NCBI GenBank assembly: GCA_029573725.1
Contig: JAKQDQ010000093.1
Coordinates: 204,963-268,962, forward strand
Length of the DNA stretch: 64,000 bases
Source: Verrucomicrobiota bacterium
GTDB taxonomy: Bacteria > Verrucomicrobiota > Verrucomicrobiia > Limisphaerales > JADLHS01
Direction of reading: 5' to 3'
How positions within the stretch are numbered: position 1 is the stretch's first letter; each line of letters opens with the position of its first letter. Shown in pieces: positions 9,107 through 16,749 of the stretch. Below the pieces are notes generated by a model. It had not been told where the DNA came from. It worked only from the letters and a program-made list of their open reading frames with translations, and searched no databases. The position numbers were made by a program, and so were the translations under genes.

Positions 9107-10006
9107 TCAACAGGCCATCCCCAACCGATCGCCCATGCGCGCGTAGAGTTCACGGGACAATTGGCTCTGCGCGAGGAGATCGGCCGCCAGTTGCACGCGT
9201 CCGGGTTCAAAAAGCAGCATTGTGGAACTGCCGCCAAAGGCGAAATAGCCTTTCTCAGCGCCTTTCAGGACCACGCCCGGTTGATAGGTTTGCTGAATCG
9301 AACCCACATTGGTCGCGCCTATTTCCAGCATGATCACCGTGCCCAAATGCGCGGTGGCGATGAACGTGATCACGCGCCGGTTTTCCCAGAGATAAGCCAG
9401 ATTGCGGCGTAACGCGATGGGACTGACGGAGTAAAGGCGTCCCGCGATCAGGCGCGGGGCGCCGGCCTGTCCGGCCAGCGGGAAATGAAACCGGTGGTAA
9501 TCCACCGGACAGAGGCGGGACAGCACCACCGTGCCATTGGCATAGCGCGCCGCCAGCGCGTCATCCTGAAGCAGGCGGGCCAGTTCGAAGCGCTGGCCTT
9601 TGACGAAGACACCCGTGATTTTTGAAGCGTCGGGGAACCCCAGATGGCGGGCGTCCGCCGGAAAGCTCACGGCGCGGGGCTCCGGATCAATCGGGCGCAC
9701 CCCGGGTTTGAGCCGGCGAAAGAAAAACTCGTTGAAAGTGCGGAAAGTCTCCGGGGGGTCCGCAAATTCCTCCACCGCCACGTTATAGGTGTGGATGAAT
9801 GGCCGGATCTTGCTCCGGCTGCGCGGACGATTCATGCGCCAGCCGTACCAGCGCGAGAAAATCACCCGCCTGATCAGCAGCGCGAGGGCGAGCCGGCCAA
9901 CGGGATTTTGATAGGCCCAGCGCAACCAGGCGGCGCCATACACCTGCTCCACCTCGACGCGTTGCGTGTAACGGTTGAAATACTGGATCGCGCCTGGCCC
10001 GGTCAT
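9107..10006 (-). CDS. psd: Phosphatidylserine decarboxylase proenzyme
   Basis: A 299-residue proenzyme that decarboxylates phosphatidylserine to phosphatidylethanolamine at the inner membrane and self-cleaves to give a pyruvoyl prosthetic group. The autocleavage site is visible as FGGSST with G259-S260 (the LGST-type motif in its FGGS variant). The supporting acid/base residues are in FPADARH (D118) and DYHRFHFP (H171, H174). Length and the FGGS variant fit the longer Psd subfamily seen in clostridia and chlamydiae. No phosphatidylserine synthase is in view. It lies 57 nt after the ATP-cone kinase. Confidence 0.92.
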   Translation of the reverse strand: MTGPGAIQYFNRYTQRVEVEQVYGAAWLRWAYQNPVGRLALALLIRRVIFSRWYGWRMNRPRSRSKIRPFIHTYNVAVEEFADPPETFRTFNEFFFRRLKPGVRPIDPEPRAVSFPADARHLGFPDASKITGVFVKGQRFELARLLQDDALAARYANGTVVLSRLCPVDYHRFHFPLAGQAGAPRLIAGRLYSVSPIALRRNLAYLWENRRVITFIATAHLGTVIMLEIGATNVGSIQQTYQPGVVLKGAEKGYFAFGGSSTMLLFEPGRVQLAADLLAQSQLSRELYARMGDRLGMAC

Positions 10007-10063
10007 GATTCCCGTGCCAGCTTAAGGCGCGGGCCGCCGCGCCGCGAGACTTTTGCGGTGGCG

Positions 10064-11524
10064 TCATTCATTGTGGGGAATGCGGATGGTGCTGCCGCCC
10101 ACAAATTCGCGGATCACTGCGTCCCCGGGAATGAAACGGGCCTCCGCCACTTCCGCCCGGGTGAAACCCGCGACCGAATCCAGCAACGCGCGCACCCGGT
10201 CATACCGCAGCCGGGCATCAAGAAACCCGCCGTAACTGTCAAAATCCTCCGCCCGCGGCATGAGGCTCTGCTCCCCCGAAAAGAAGGGTTTCAGCGCGGG
10301 CAGGTCAAAGGGGAAACCGCCGTTGATCACGTGGTCGGCCAGGCCCTGCAGCGGAATGATGCTGAAGAGTTCCCCGGCACGGACATAATGCCAGTGCAGC
10401 ATCGTCTTGAGCGGACTGTGATTGCGGTGCAGCGCGTCACGCAACATGCGTCGGATCAGCCGCACGTCGGTGAACTTTGTCAACCGCTGCGAACGGCCGT
10501 CACCTTCGTAGAGCACGTTTCGGGCTTCAATATAAACCCGGAACTGCAGGCGGGCGGGAATGCCCTCGGTGATGGGGGGATACAACCCGTGCAGGCAGTC
10601 CAGCAACAGGATCTGGTCGGGCAACAACTGCACGGGTTTGGTGCCGATCCGCCGCCCTTCTTTGAAACTGTAAATGGGTTTTTGCACGGTCCGGCCCTCC
10701 AGCAACTCCATCAGGTGCTGATTGAGCAGCTGAATGTCCAGCGCTTCCGGCGTTTCGTAGTTGCGATCGTTGATCCAGTCGGTGGGATGCTCCACGAGCG
10801 ACCAGAAATAGTCGTCGAGGTTCAGCATGAGGAACTTGAGCCCCTGCTGTTCCAGTCGTTGGGTGAGTTTGACCGTGGTGGTGGTTTTGCCGGAGGAGCT
10901 GGGCCCGCTCACCCAGAGCAGGCGCAGCGGATCGCCACGTTCCCGTCGGCGGCGGATCTTGGCGGCGGCCGCGTCGAGGGACGCTTCGTATCCGGCGATG
11001 GATTCGGCAATGACCGAGCGGATGCGCCCCGAACGGATGGTTTCATTGAGCGCCGTCACGGTGTGGACCTGCCGGGCGCGGTTCCACGCGAGTTGTTCCT
11101 CGAGGCGCGCCGCGGGGAAGCCGTTGCCCATGAAAAGGTCCGGCGTCAACGCCCCTTCGCGCAGCCAATGCCGGCCCCAGCGATAACATGCGTACGCGTC
11201 GGCGGTATTTTGAAACCCGTAGCTGCGCAGCACGTGCAGCACCTCTTCCTGGATCATCTCAATGGTGGGCGGAAAGTTCGAGATGAGATGCCGGGGGTCG
11301 CCATTCAGACAGACCGTGACGATGTCGCTGAGAAAATTCGCGAGCTGTTCGTCGCTCTGCGTGAGGCGGAACAGGCGTTCGTTGATGTCGGGCAGAAAAT
11401 CCTGCTGGAACCCGCCGATCGAGGAGGCGGCGCGCAAAATGGCCTTGCTGATGCGCGCCGCGTCATACCGCACCAAAGCCCGGTTTCGCTTCTGAACTTT
11501 GACGATGCGGTTTTGTACTGCCAT
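10064..11524 (-). CDS. ATP-cone domain fused to a uridine kinase / phosphoribulokinase-like P-loop kinase
   Basis: A 486-residue two-domain protein. Residues about 6-115 form an ATP-cone-like module (IVKVQKRN...RYDAARISKAIL, ending in AYACYRWGRHW), the nucleotide-sensing domain best known from NrdR and ribonucleotide reductase. Residues about 195-420 are a uridine-kinase/PRK-type kinase with Walker A GPSSSGKTTTT (207-217), followed by LNLDDYF and DCLHGLYP. The combination suggests a kinase controlled by nucleotide level; the phosphate acceptor is unknown. The frame extends 12 codons upstream, but ATG 11524 directly precedes the ATP-cone. It is divergent from the aminotransferase gene (101 nt between). 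Confidence 0.8.
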   Translation of the reverse strand: MAVQNRIVKVQKRNRALVRYDAARISKAILRAASSIGGFQQDFLPDINERLFRLTQSDEQLANFLSDIVTVCLNGDPRHLISNFPPTIEMIQEEVLHVLRSYGFQNTADAYACYRWGRHWLREGALTPDLFMGNGFPAARLEEQLAWNRARQVHTVTALNETIRSGRIRSVIAESIAGYEASLDAAAAKIRRRRERGDPLRLLWVSGPSSSGKTTTTVKLTQRLEQQGLKFLMLNLDDYFWSLVEHPTDWINDRNYETPEALDIQLLNQHLMELLEGRTVQKPIYSFKEGRRIGTKPVQLLPDQILLLDCLHGLYPPITEGIPARLQFRVYIEARNVLYEGDGRSQRLTKFTDVRLIRRMLRDALHRNHSPLKTMLHWHYVRAGELFSIIPLQGLADHVINGGFPFDLPALKPFFSGEQSLMPRAEDFDSYGGFLDARLRYDRVRALLDSVAGFTRAEVAEARFIPGDAVIREFVGGSTIRIPHNE

Positions 11525-11625
11525 GGCCCGGATGATGCCAGCCGGCGGGGTTGCCGACAACCTGCTTCCACACCCGCTTTCCCACTTGCGAAATGGAGGC
11601 CGCTTCCCAATGCTTTTGGGGCTTT

Positions 11626-12801
11626 ATGAATTATCGAATTTCGCAGCGCGCGGCCTCCCTCACCCCCTCTCTCACCCTGGCGATTGATGCCAAAGCCAAG
11701 GCCATGAAGGCGGCGGGCGAGGATGTGGTCGGTTTTGGCGCGGGGGAACCGGACTTCGACACGCCGCAGCACATCAAGGACGCCGCAGCCCAGGCGCTGG
11801 CGCAGGGCTTCACCAAATACACTCCGGCCGCAGGCATCCCGGAACTGCGCCAGGCCATTGCGGACAAGCACCAGCGCGAGAACGGTCTGAGCTACAAACC
11901 GGGTCAGATCATTGTCTCCTGCGGGGGCAAGCACTCCTGTTTCAACGTCATCTTCGCGACGTGCCAGGATGGCGACGAGGTCATCATCCCGTCACCCTAC
12001 TGGTTGAGTTATCCCGAAATGGTAAAGCTTGCGGGCGCCAGACCGGTGATCCTGCCCACCAGCGACGCGACAGAGTTTAAAATCTCGCCTGCGCAATTGC
12101 GCGCCGCCATCACCCCGCGCACCCGCTTGTTGATCCTGAACTCCCCCAGCAACCCGACCGGTGCCGTCTACACGCCCGCGGAAGTGAAGGCGCTGGGGGA
12201 TGTGTGCGTCGAGAAAGGCGTGCTCATCATGAGTGACGAGATCTACGAACACCTGCTCTACGACGGCGCGGCAGTGAAAAGCGTGGCCAGTTTTTCCACC
12301 GCGCACCAGGAACAGACAATCATTGTGCATGGCTTTGCCAAAGCCTGGAGCATGACCGGGTGGCGCCTCGGCTGGTGCGCGGCGCCCGAGCCCATTGCCA
12401 AAGCCATCAACGCCATCCAGAGCCACAGCACCAGCAACCCGACCAGCTTTGCGCAAAAAGGCGCGGTGGCCGCGCTGACCGGCCCGCAGGATCATTTGCC
12501 GCGCTGGCGGACGGAATTTGCCCGGCGCCGCGCCTACGCACTCGAACAACTCCAGACCATTCCCGGCCTCACTTGCGTGAAGCCGCACGGCGCCTTCTAT
12601 CTGTTCCCCAACATTGCCGGTACCGGGCTTAAATCATCCGATTTTTGCGCGCAACTGCTCGAACAGGAAAAAGTGGCCGCCGTTCCCGGGATCGCGTTCG
12701 GTGCCGACGATTACATCCGTCTCAGTTACGCCACCAGCCTGGCAAACCTCGAGAAAGGCCTTGCGCGAATCGGGAATTTCTGCCGCCGCTTGCGCGCGTA
12801 G
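11626..12801 (+). CDS. aspC: Class I PLP aminotransferase (aspartate aminotransferase, type I-beta-like)
   Basis: A 391-residue aminotransferase that swaps the amino group between aspartate and 2-oxoglutarate, or a related pair. Motifs: GAGEPDFDTP (38-47), the substrate-loop YTPAAG, NSPSNPTGAVY, SDEIYEHLLYDG, and the PLP lysine K239 in FAKAWSMTGWRLGW. The framework matches thermophilic/Rhizobium-type I-beta enzymes, some of which also take prephenate or other amino acids. The frame extends upstream, but ATG 11626 begins the family's normal N-terminus (ISQRAASLTPSLTLAI). Confidence 0.9.
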   Translation: MNYRISQRAASLTPSLTLAIDAKAKAMKAAGEDVVGFGAGEPDFDTPQHIKDAAAQALAQGFTKYTPAAGIPELRQAIADKHQRENGLSYKPGQIIVSCGGKHSCFNVIFATCQDGDEVIIPSPYWLSYPEMVKLAGARPVILPTSDATEFKISPAQLRAAITPRTRLLILNSPSNPTGAVYTPAEVKALGDVCVEKGVLIMSDEIYEHLLYDGAAVKSVASFSTAHQEQTIIVHGFAKAWSMTGWRLGWCAAPEPIAKAINAIQSHSTSNPTSFAQKGAVAALTGPQDHLPRWRTEFARRRAYALEQLQTIPGLTCVKPHGAFYLFPNIAGTGLKSSDFCAQLLEQEKVAAVPGIAFGADDYIRLSYATSLANLEKGLARIGNFCRRLRA

Positions 12802-13634
12802 CGGGCCCCGGTCCAAAATGCCTTGCACCGACCGGGCGCCTCGGGCGGTTCGGCGGCGACGGAAAACGGTTAAATTGTGCCTGCCGACCCCGGGTGGCGC
12901 TCCCTGGGCATGGTGCCGTTGCTGGCGACTGATTGAATCCGAACGTCACCCCGGAACATCACTCCGTCACAAGCACGTCTGGCTTCCAAACCCACTCGCG
13001 GGCTGGCCCGCCCCCCCTCCATCCTCCAACCCATCTTCATGAAATTCAGAACTTTCACACGGTCGGTTGCGCCCGGGATCTGGCGGGTGGTCGCGCGGCC
13101 ACATTAACAGGGACCAGCAATGCAAGCGGAAGCCGGCACAAGCCGGAAAATCGGCGTCCCAACCAAACTCCAGGAGCGGCGGATGCGGTGATGTTCGATC
13201 ACCATGCGACCGTCCCGGGGACCAATGACGTGGCGGTTGCAGAATGGCACTTCAGCAGCCCGGGCAACGTCAACGGTCGCGGCCGGGTGGTGGTGCAACA
13301 GCAGCGCCTGCTGGAAGCCTTCCCTGGCGCGAATGTTCAGTGGCTCGTCACCCGCCGTCTCGCACCGCCGGTGATTTGGGAGGCGCTGCCGGGGTTATAG
13401 CTGACGAATGTGTTCGTCCTCCGGAGTTGCCGACCACGAATGATCAGAGTTTTTATCGTCTCGAGGAGCTGCCCCGGCGGTAATTCCATGCCTGCGGATC
13501 GTCTTGCCCGGATCGGGGCGGATCAATCCGATGGGTCGCGCTTTGACCGGCCGCGCGCGGTTTTAGGGAAGTGCGAGAAACTATTCGTGCTTCGTTCTTG
13601 ACCGGGGCCGGGCTTTGTATTGCACTGATTGGGC
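12802..13634. other. 833-nt gap with no convincing gene
   Basis: Between the aminotransferase and the first lipoprotein gene no open frame has a recognisable protein family. A weak stem (12807-12813 with 12830-12836, 16-nt loop) lies just after the aminotransferase stop and could be its terminator. The only protein-like stretch is a 69-codon frame at 13191-13400, listed separately. Base composition is like that of the neighbouring genes, so this could be eroded coding DNA. No clear -35/-10 pair stands out before 13635. Confidence 0.5.
13191..13400 (+). CDS. Possible small or relic open reading frame
   Basis: A 69-codon frame beginning MFDHHATVPGTNDVAVAEWHF. The frame is also open upstream to 12933, but the upstream translation looks non-coding (proline, histidine and arginine runs). 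The C-terminal part (GRVVVQQQRLLEAFPGANVQWLV) looks like an amphipathic helix and a beta strand. A 6-bp hairpin (13403-13418, loop TGTG) follows the stop. I do not recognise a family; it may be the tail of a decayed gene. Confidence 0.22.
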   Translation: MFDHHATVPGTNDVAVAEWHFSSPGNVNGRGRVVVQQQRLLEAFPGANVQWLVTRRLAPPVIWEALPGL

Positions 13635-14033
13635 ATGAAAAACGGTGTTTTTGCTCTTTTTGTGGCGGCCGCGCTGCTGCCATTGACCGGCTGTGTCAAT
13701 ACGGTTTCGGAACAGAAGACGCCCGGGGTAAAACTTTCCACGGATCGCGTGGAGAACCACTATGAAGTGCCGCTCAACCAGGCGCTGGAAGCCGCCAAGA
13801 AGGCGTTGAAGAATTTCGGCGCCTTAACCCGTGAATCCACGCTGCTGGAATCCACCAACCAAGTGCGCGCCTTGGAAGGCATGGCCAATGGCCGCAACGT
13901 GTGGGTCCGGGTGGAAGCTTTGGAGCCGCGCCTGACCGCGGTGACGGTGCAGGCCCGGGGCACCTGGGCGGGCAGCGACGTGCAAACGGCGCACGAGCTG
14001 GCCACACGCATCGCTTTGGAACTGTCGAAGTGA
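13635..14033 (+). CDS. DUF3568-type lipoprotein, first copy
   Basis: A 132-residue predicted lipoprotein. The signal peptide ends in the lipobox LTGC with the lipidated Cys at 20. The mature part has a long amphipathic helix (LNQALEAAKKALKNFG) and a two-strand region (NVWVRVEALEPRLTAVTVQARGTWAGSD) that end in a helix, the pattern of DUF3568 lipoproteins. The next gene is a clear paralogue, and both share CVNTV straight after the Cys. The frame starts two codons earlier at a TTG, but ATG 13635 gives a proper signal peptide. Function unknown; envelope location inferred. Confidence 0.72.
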   Translation: MKNGVFALFVAAALLPLTGCVNTVSEQKTPGVKLSTDRVENHYEVPLNQALEAAKKALKNFGALTRESTLLESTNQVRALEGMANGRNVWVRVEALEPRLTAVTVQARGTWAGSDVQTAHELATRIALELSK

Positions 14034-14079
14034 AGCAAACCCCGTTGTTGCCCGGCTGAAGGAACGTATTGAATCTGGT

Positions 14080-14472
14080 ATGAAAAATTTGAAAAGCCTC
14101 CTGCTGCTGACGGCATTGGTGAGCATGGTCGGATGTGTCAACACGGTGACCCGGAATGACCAGGGCATCATGCCCGCATACCAGGATTGGCAGGAGGGCC
14201 GCTATCCGCAACCCATTGAGCCGGTCTTTGAGGCCGCCAAGCGGGCCATCAACAGTTTTGGCAACACCACCCGGGAGGGTACGGATGTCTCCGGCGCCAA
14301 TCCGGTGCGCCTGGTGGAAGGCTGGATTAATCAACGCGCCATTTACGTGCGCCTGGAGCAGGTGCAGCCCCAGGAAACCGTGGCGCGCGTCCAGGTGCGC
14401 ACCCGCTGGGGCGGCACGGACCTCAGCACCGCCCGGGAAGTGGTGGAGCGCATCGCGGTGGAGTTGCAGTAA
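14080..14472 (+). CDS. DUF3568-type lipoprotein, second copy
   Basis: A 130-residue paralogue of the preceding lipoprotein, 46 nt downstream and surely in the same unit. The signal peptide is cut before C19 (lipobox MVGC) and is again followed by VNTV. The mature domain keeps the same plan: VFEAAKRAINSFGNTTRE helix, the AIYVRLEQVQPQETVARVQVRTRWGG strands and a final EVVERIAVEL helix. Sequence between the two copies has diverged strongly outside these blocks, so the duplication is old. Likely an envelope structural or assembly factor; this is inference. Confidence 0.72.
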   Translation: MKNLKSLLLLTALVSMVGCVNTVTRNDQGIMPAYQDWQEGRYPQPIEPVFEAAKRAINSFGNTTREGTDVSGANPVRLVEGWINQRAIYVRLEQVQPQETVARVQVRTRWGGTDLSTAREVVERIAVELQ

Positions 14473-14503
14473 CCGGCCCGGCGTTTCCGTCTTTGCAGAA
14501 TCC

Positions 14504-15760
14504 TCAACGGCCGGTGCCGGGACGGCCGTGTTTCAAACCGAGATTCGATTCGTACGTTCCCAGCCGGACGGTGCGCGGAGCAGCCTTGGCCTTCAGCTCC
14601 AGGGCCATCAAGTCCAGCCGGTTGCGCGCCAGTTCTGCGGCGGCGTGATTCGGGAAGCGCTCGATGATTCGTCGCAGGGTGTCCTGAATCATTTCGCCGG
14701 GAGCGTTCCCACGCACCTGCAAATCCGCCAGCAAATTCAGCCACCGGATGACCGCCCGCGCCGGCTGGTTGGGCTGGTTGATCAACTGCTCCAGTTGATC
14801 GGTGGCCAGGTCCAGTCGCTGGTAATGGCGCGCATATAAAATTGCCAGCTGCTCGCGCGCCTCTGCATCCTGCGGGTGGGCTTCCAGTTGTTTGACCAGC
14901 GCGCTGGTTTGGGCGGACGGCTCCTCCGGTGGCGCGGCCAGATGCCTTGATGAGGACAGCAATCCGACATTCTCGATGCCCTTGGTCACCCGCAGCTGCG
15001 GGCGGTCGTGCGACTCGAGCAGATACGCGCGGCTGGGCAGATGGCTGAGCCGCTGTTGCGCCAGCACCGCCTGTTCCGTATCGGGCAGTAATGCCGTGAT
15101 TTGCTCCAGGTTCACGCGCGCGGCTTCCGGATCCTGGTGGTATTTGAGCTCCCAATCCGCAAGCGAGTTGAGGGCGTGCGCGATGTTCCGCGGGGTGTGG
15201 CCGGGTTGCTGCAGCATGCGCTGGATGGTGATGGCGGCGGCGGGCAGATCATTCAGATTTTCAGCCAGAATTTCGGCCCGGAGCATCTGGCCGGTGAAAT
15301 CCGTCGGGAATTTTTCGAGCTGCTGCCGGATATCCGCCAGCGCCCCGGTGAAATCCGCGCGGCGGCGCCTGGCCATGGCGCGGGAGTAGTGCGCCTCCGG
15401 ATCCGGTTCGACATTGCCACCGTCGAACAGATTCCCGAACGGACGCGCGGCGAGTTCGACCAGCGCCGGCGTCCAGATGAGGGCAAAGAACAAACCCAAA
15501 ACCGCCAGACAAAGCACACCAAAAATCGCGCCGCCGGGATTCCAGCCTTTGCCGAGAATCCCGTGTATGTAAACGGCCACCGCCACCAACCCGACCAGAC
15601 CGGCAGCGGTCAGGATCCACTTGAAAATCAGCCGGACCGGATCCGGAGATTTTTTGAGGGCCCGCCACATCACCCAGCCCAAGCCCACGCCCAGCAACAC
15701 GAGCGGAATGAGCCCCAGCAGATAACCTCCCACCGGACGATCGGGTGCCACAGTGGTCAT
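14504..15760 (-). CDS. Three-TM membrane protein with TPR-like soluble domain
   Basis: A 418-residue protein with three hydrophobic segments near residues 12-32, 46-67 and 76-97. From about 120 on it is helical with tetratricopeptide-like repeats (for example AMARRRRADFTGALADIRQQLEKFPTD and ILYARHYQRLDLATDQLEQLINQP). The repeats around 120-220 and 290-390 are separated by a less ordered linker. The soluble part probably faces one side of the inner membrane as a scaffold. I do not recognise a named family. It lies 155 nt downstream of the LolA-like gene and faces the lipoprotein pair tail to tail. Confidence 0.65.
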   Translation of the reverse strand: MTTVAPDRPVGGYLLGLIPLVLLGVGLGWVMWRALKKSPDPVRLIFKWILTAAGLVGLVAVAVYIHGILGKGWNPGGAIFGVLCLAVLGLFFALIWTPALVELAARPFGNLFDGGNVEPDPEAHYSRAMARRRRADFTGALADIRQQLEKFPTDFTGQMLRAEILAENLNDLPAAAITIQRMLQQPGHTPRNIAHALNSLADWELKYHQDPEAARVNLEQITALLPDTEQAVLAQQRLSHLPSRAYLLESHDRPQLRVTKGIENVGLLSSSRHLAAPPEEPSAQTSALVKQLEAHPQDAEAREQLAILYARHYQRLDLATDQLEQLINQPNQPARAVIRWLNLLADLQVRGNAPGEMIQDTLRRIIERFPNHAAAELARNRLDLMALELKAKAAPRTVRLGTYESNLGLKHGRPGTGR

Positions 15761-15915
15761 TACGGGAGACTCTGCCCCGGAAATTCCGGTCGTTCAAGCA
15801 ATTTTCCCTCCGGAGGCAACGGCCCGATGCACTCCGTCTTGCCCGCCCGGAGAATCAGCGTAATCAGCCGGCGCAACCGGTTGGAGACGATGCGGCGGCG
15901 GCGGGTGGCCGGAAG

Positions 15916-16749
15916 TTACAGATCAAATTCCAAGCGGGTTTTGGAACCAGTCTGGGAATTTTCGATCATCATTTCCTTCAGTTCATGTTGCCCGTTGATC
16001 TTTTCCAACTCCGTGGGGCGGAATTCCTTGAGCAGTTTGCCGCGCGCGTCATAGGCTTCCGCCCGGACAATCCCGCTCGAATCATCCTGAATCCAGGTGA
16101 CTACGCGGGAATAACCATTGGCCGCGGGCGCGGGATTTTTGCTTTCCAACACTTTGCAACCGATGCTGCGGGTCATTTCCCAGCGATTCACCCGCTGCTC
16201 GGGCCAGTGCAGAAACTCCAAACCCAGATCCGAGAGCCAGAAATCCGAACCAGCAAACGGAACGTCGAGCTGGCTTGCGGTAAGCAGCGCGCCGGAATCA
16301 TCGCGATACAGATTGGGCTGCTGCGGACGATGCTCGACGGAGAAGCCGGCCAGGCGGGTGCCGTCACTTTGGGCCGAGTAGTAGCTGGTCCAGTTCGTCG
16401 GAGTGACCTCGACGCGACAGGTATAGGCCACTTTTTTCAACGGTTGGCGGCGGGCCTTGATATAGAGCGAACCGGAATTGGTAAACCCCCGTTCCGGCAT
16501 CGCGCCACGCAGTTGCGACACCAATTCACGACCAAGTTCAATGGCCTTGGCTGGATCATAAACCACCTGCCCCGCCGCATGGGCGTGGTTGTCCGCCCAG
16601 CTGAATCCAAGCAGCGCCAAGAGCAGCCAGCGGCGCAGCCGGACCGGAGCGCCGCCTCCCCAAAACAACGCCACCGCTGCACCAGTGGCCCGCACCCTCC
16701 AACCGCCACTGAGCAGATGACGCCGCAGATTAGCACCGAACCCCTTCAT
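15916..16749 (-). CDS. Outer-membrane lipoprotein-sorting (LolA-like) protein
   Basis: A 277-residue secreted protein. A hydrophobic signal segment (LRRWLLLALLGFSW, about residues 38-51) with a likely cut after HAHA lies unusually far from the first Met. The mature part is rich in beta strands (SLYIKARR, YTCRVEVTPTNWTSYY), with FAGSDFWLSDLGLEFLHWP, which matches the PF17131-type lipoprotein-sorting family. These proteins are thought to carry lipoproteins or lipids across the periplasm. The start overlaps the lon stop by 4 nt, so translation is coupled to lon. Confidence 0.68.
   Translation of the reverse strand: MKGFGANLRRHLLSGGWRVRATGAAVALFWGGGAPVRLRRWLLLALLGFSWADNHAHAAGQVVYDPAKAIELGRELVSQLRGAMPERGFTNSGSLYIKARRQPLKKVAYTCRVEVTPTNWTSYYSAQSDGTRLAGFSVEHRPQQPNLYRDDSGALLTASQLDVPFAGSDFWLSDLGLEFLHWPEQRVNRWEMTRSIGCKVLESKNPAPAANGYSRVVTWIQDDSSGIVRAEAYDARGKLLKEFRPTELEKINGQHELKEMMIENSQTGSKTRLEFDL

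Noticed and set aside
9644-11629. A 661-residue plus-strand open frame across psd and the ATP-cone kinase
   Set aside because: It spans two antisense genes and their gap, and the translation has no family.
13598-13640. TTGACC as a -35 box before the first lipoprotein gene
   Set aside because: No -10 box at the right spacing (TGTATT is only 12 nt away).
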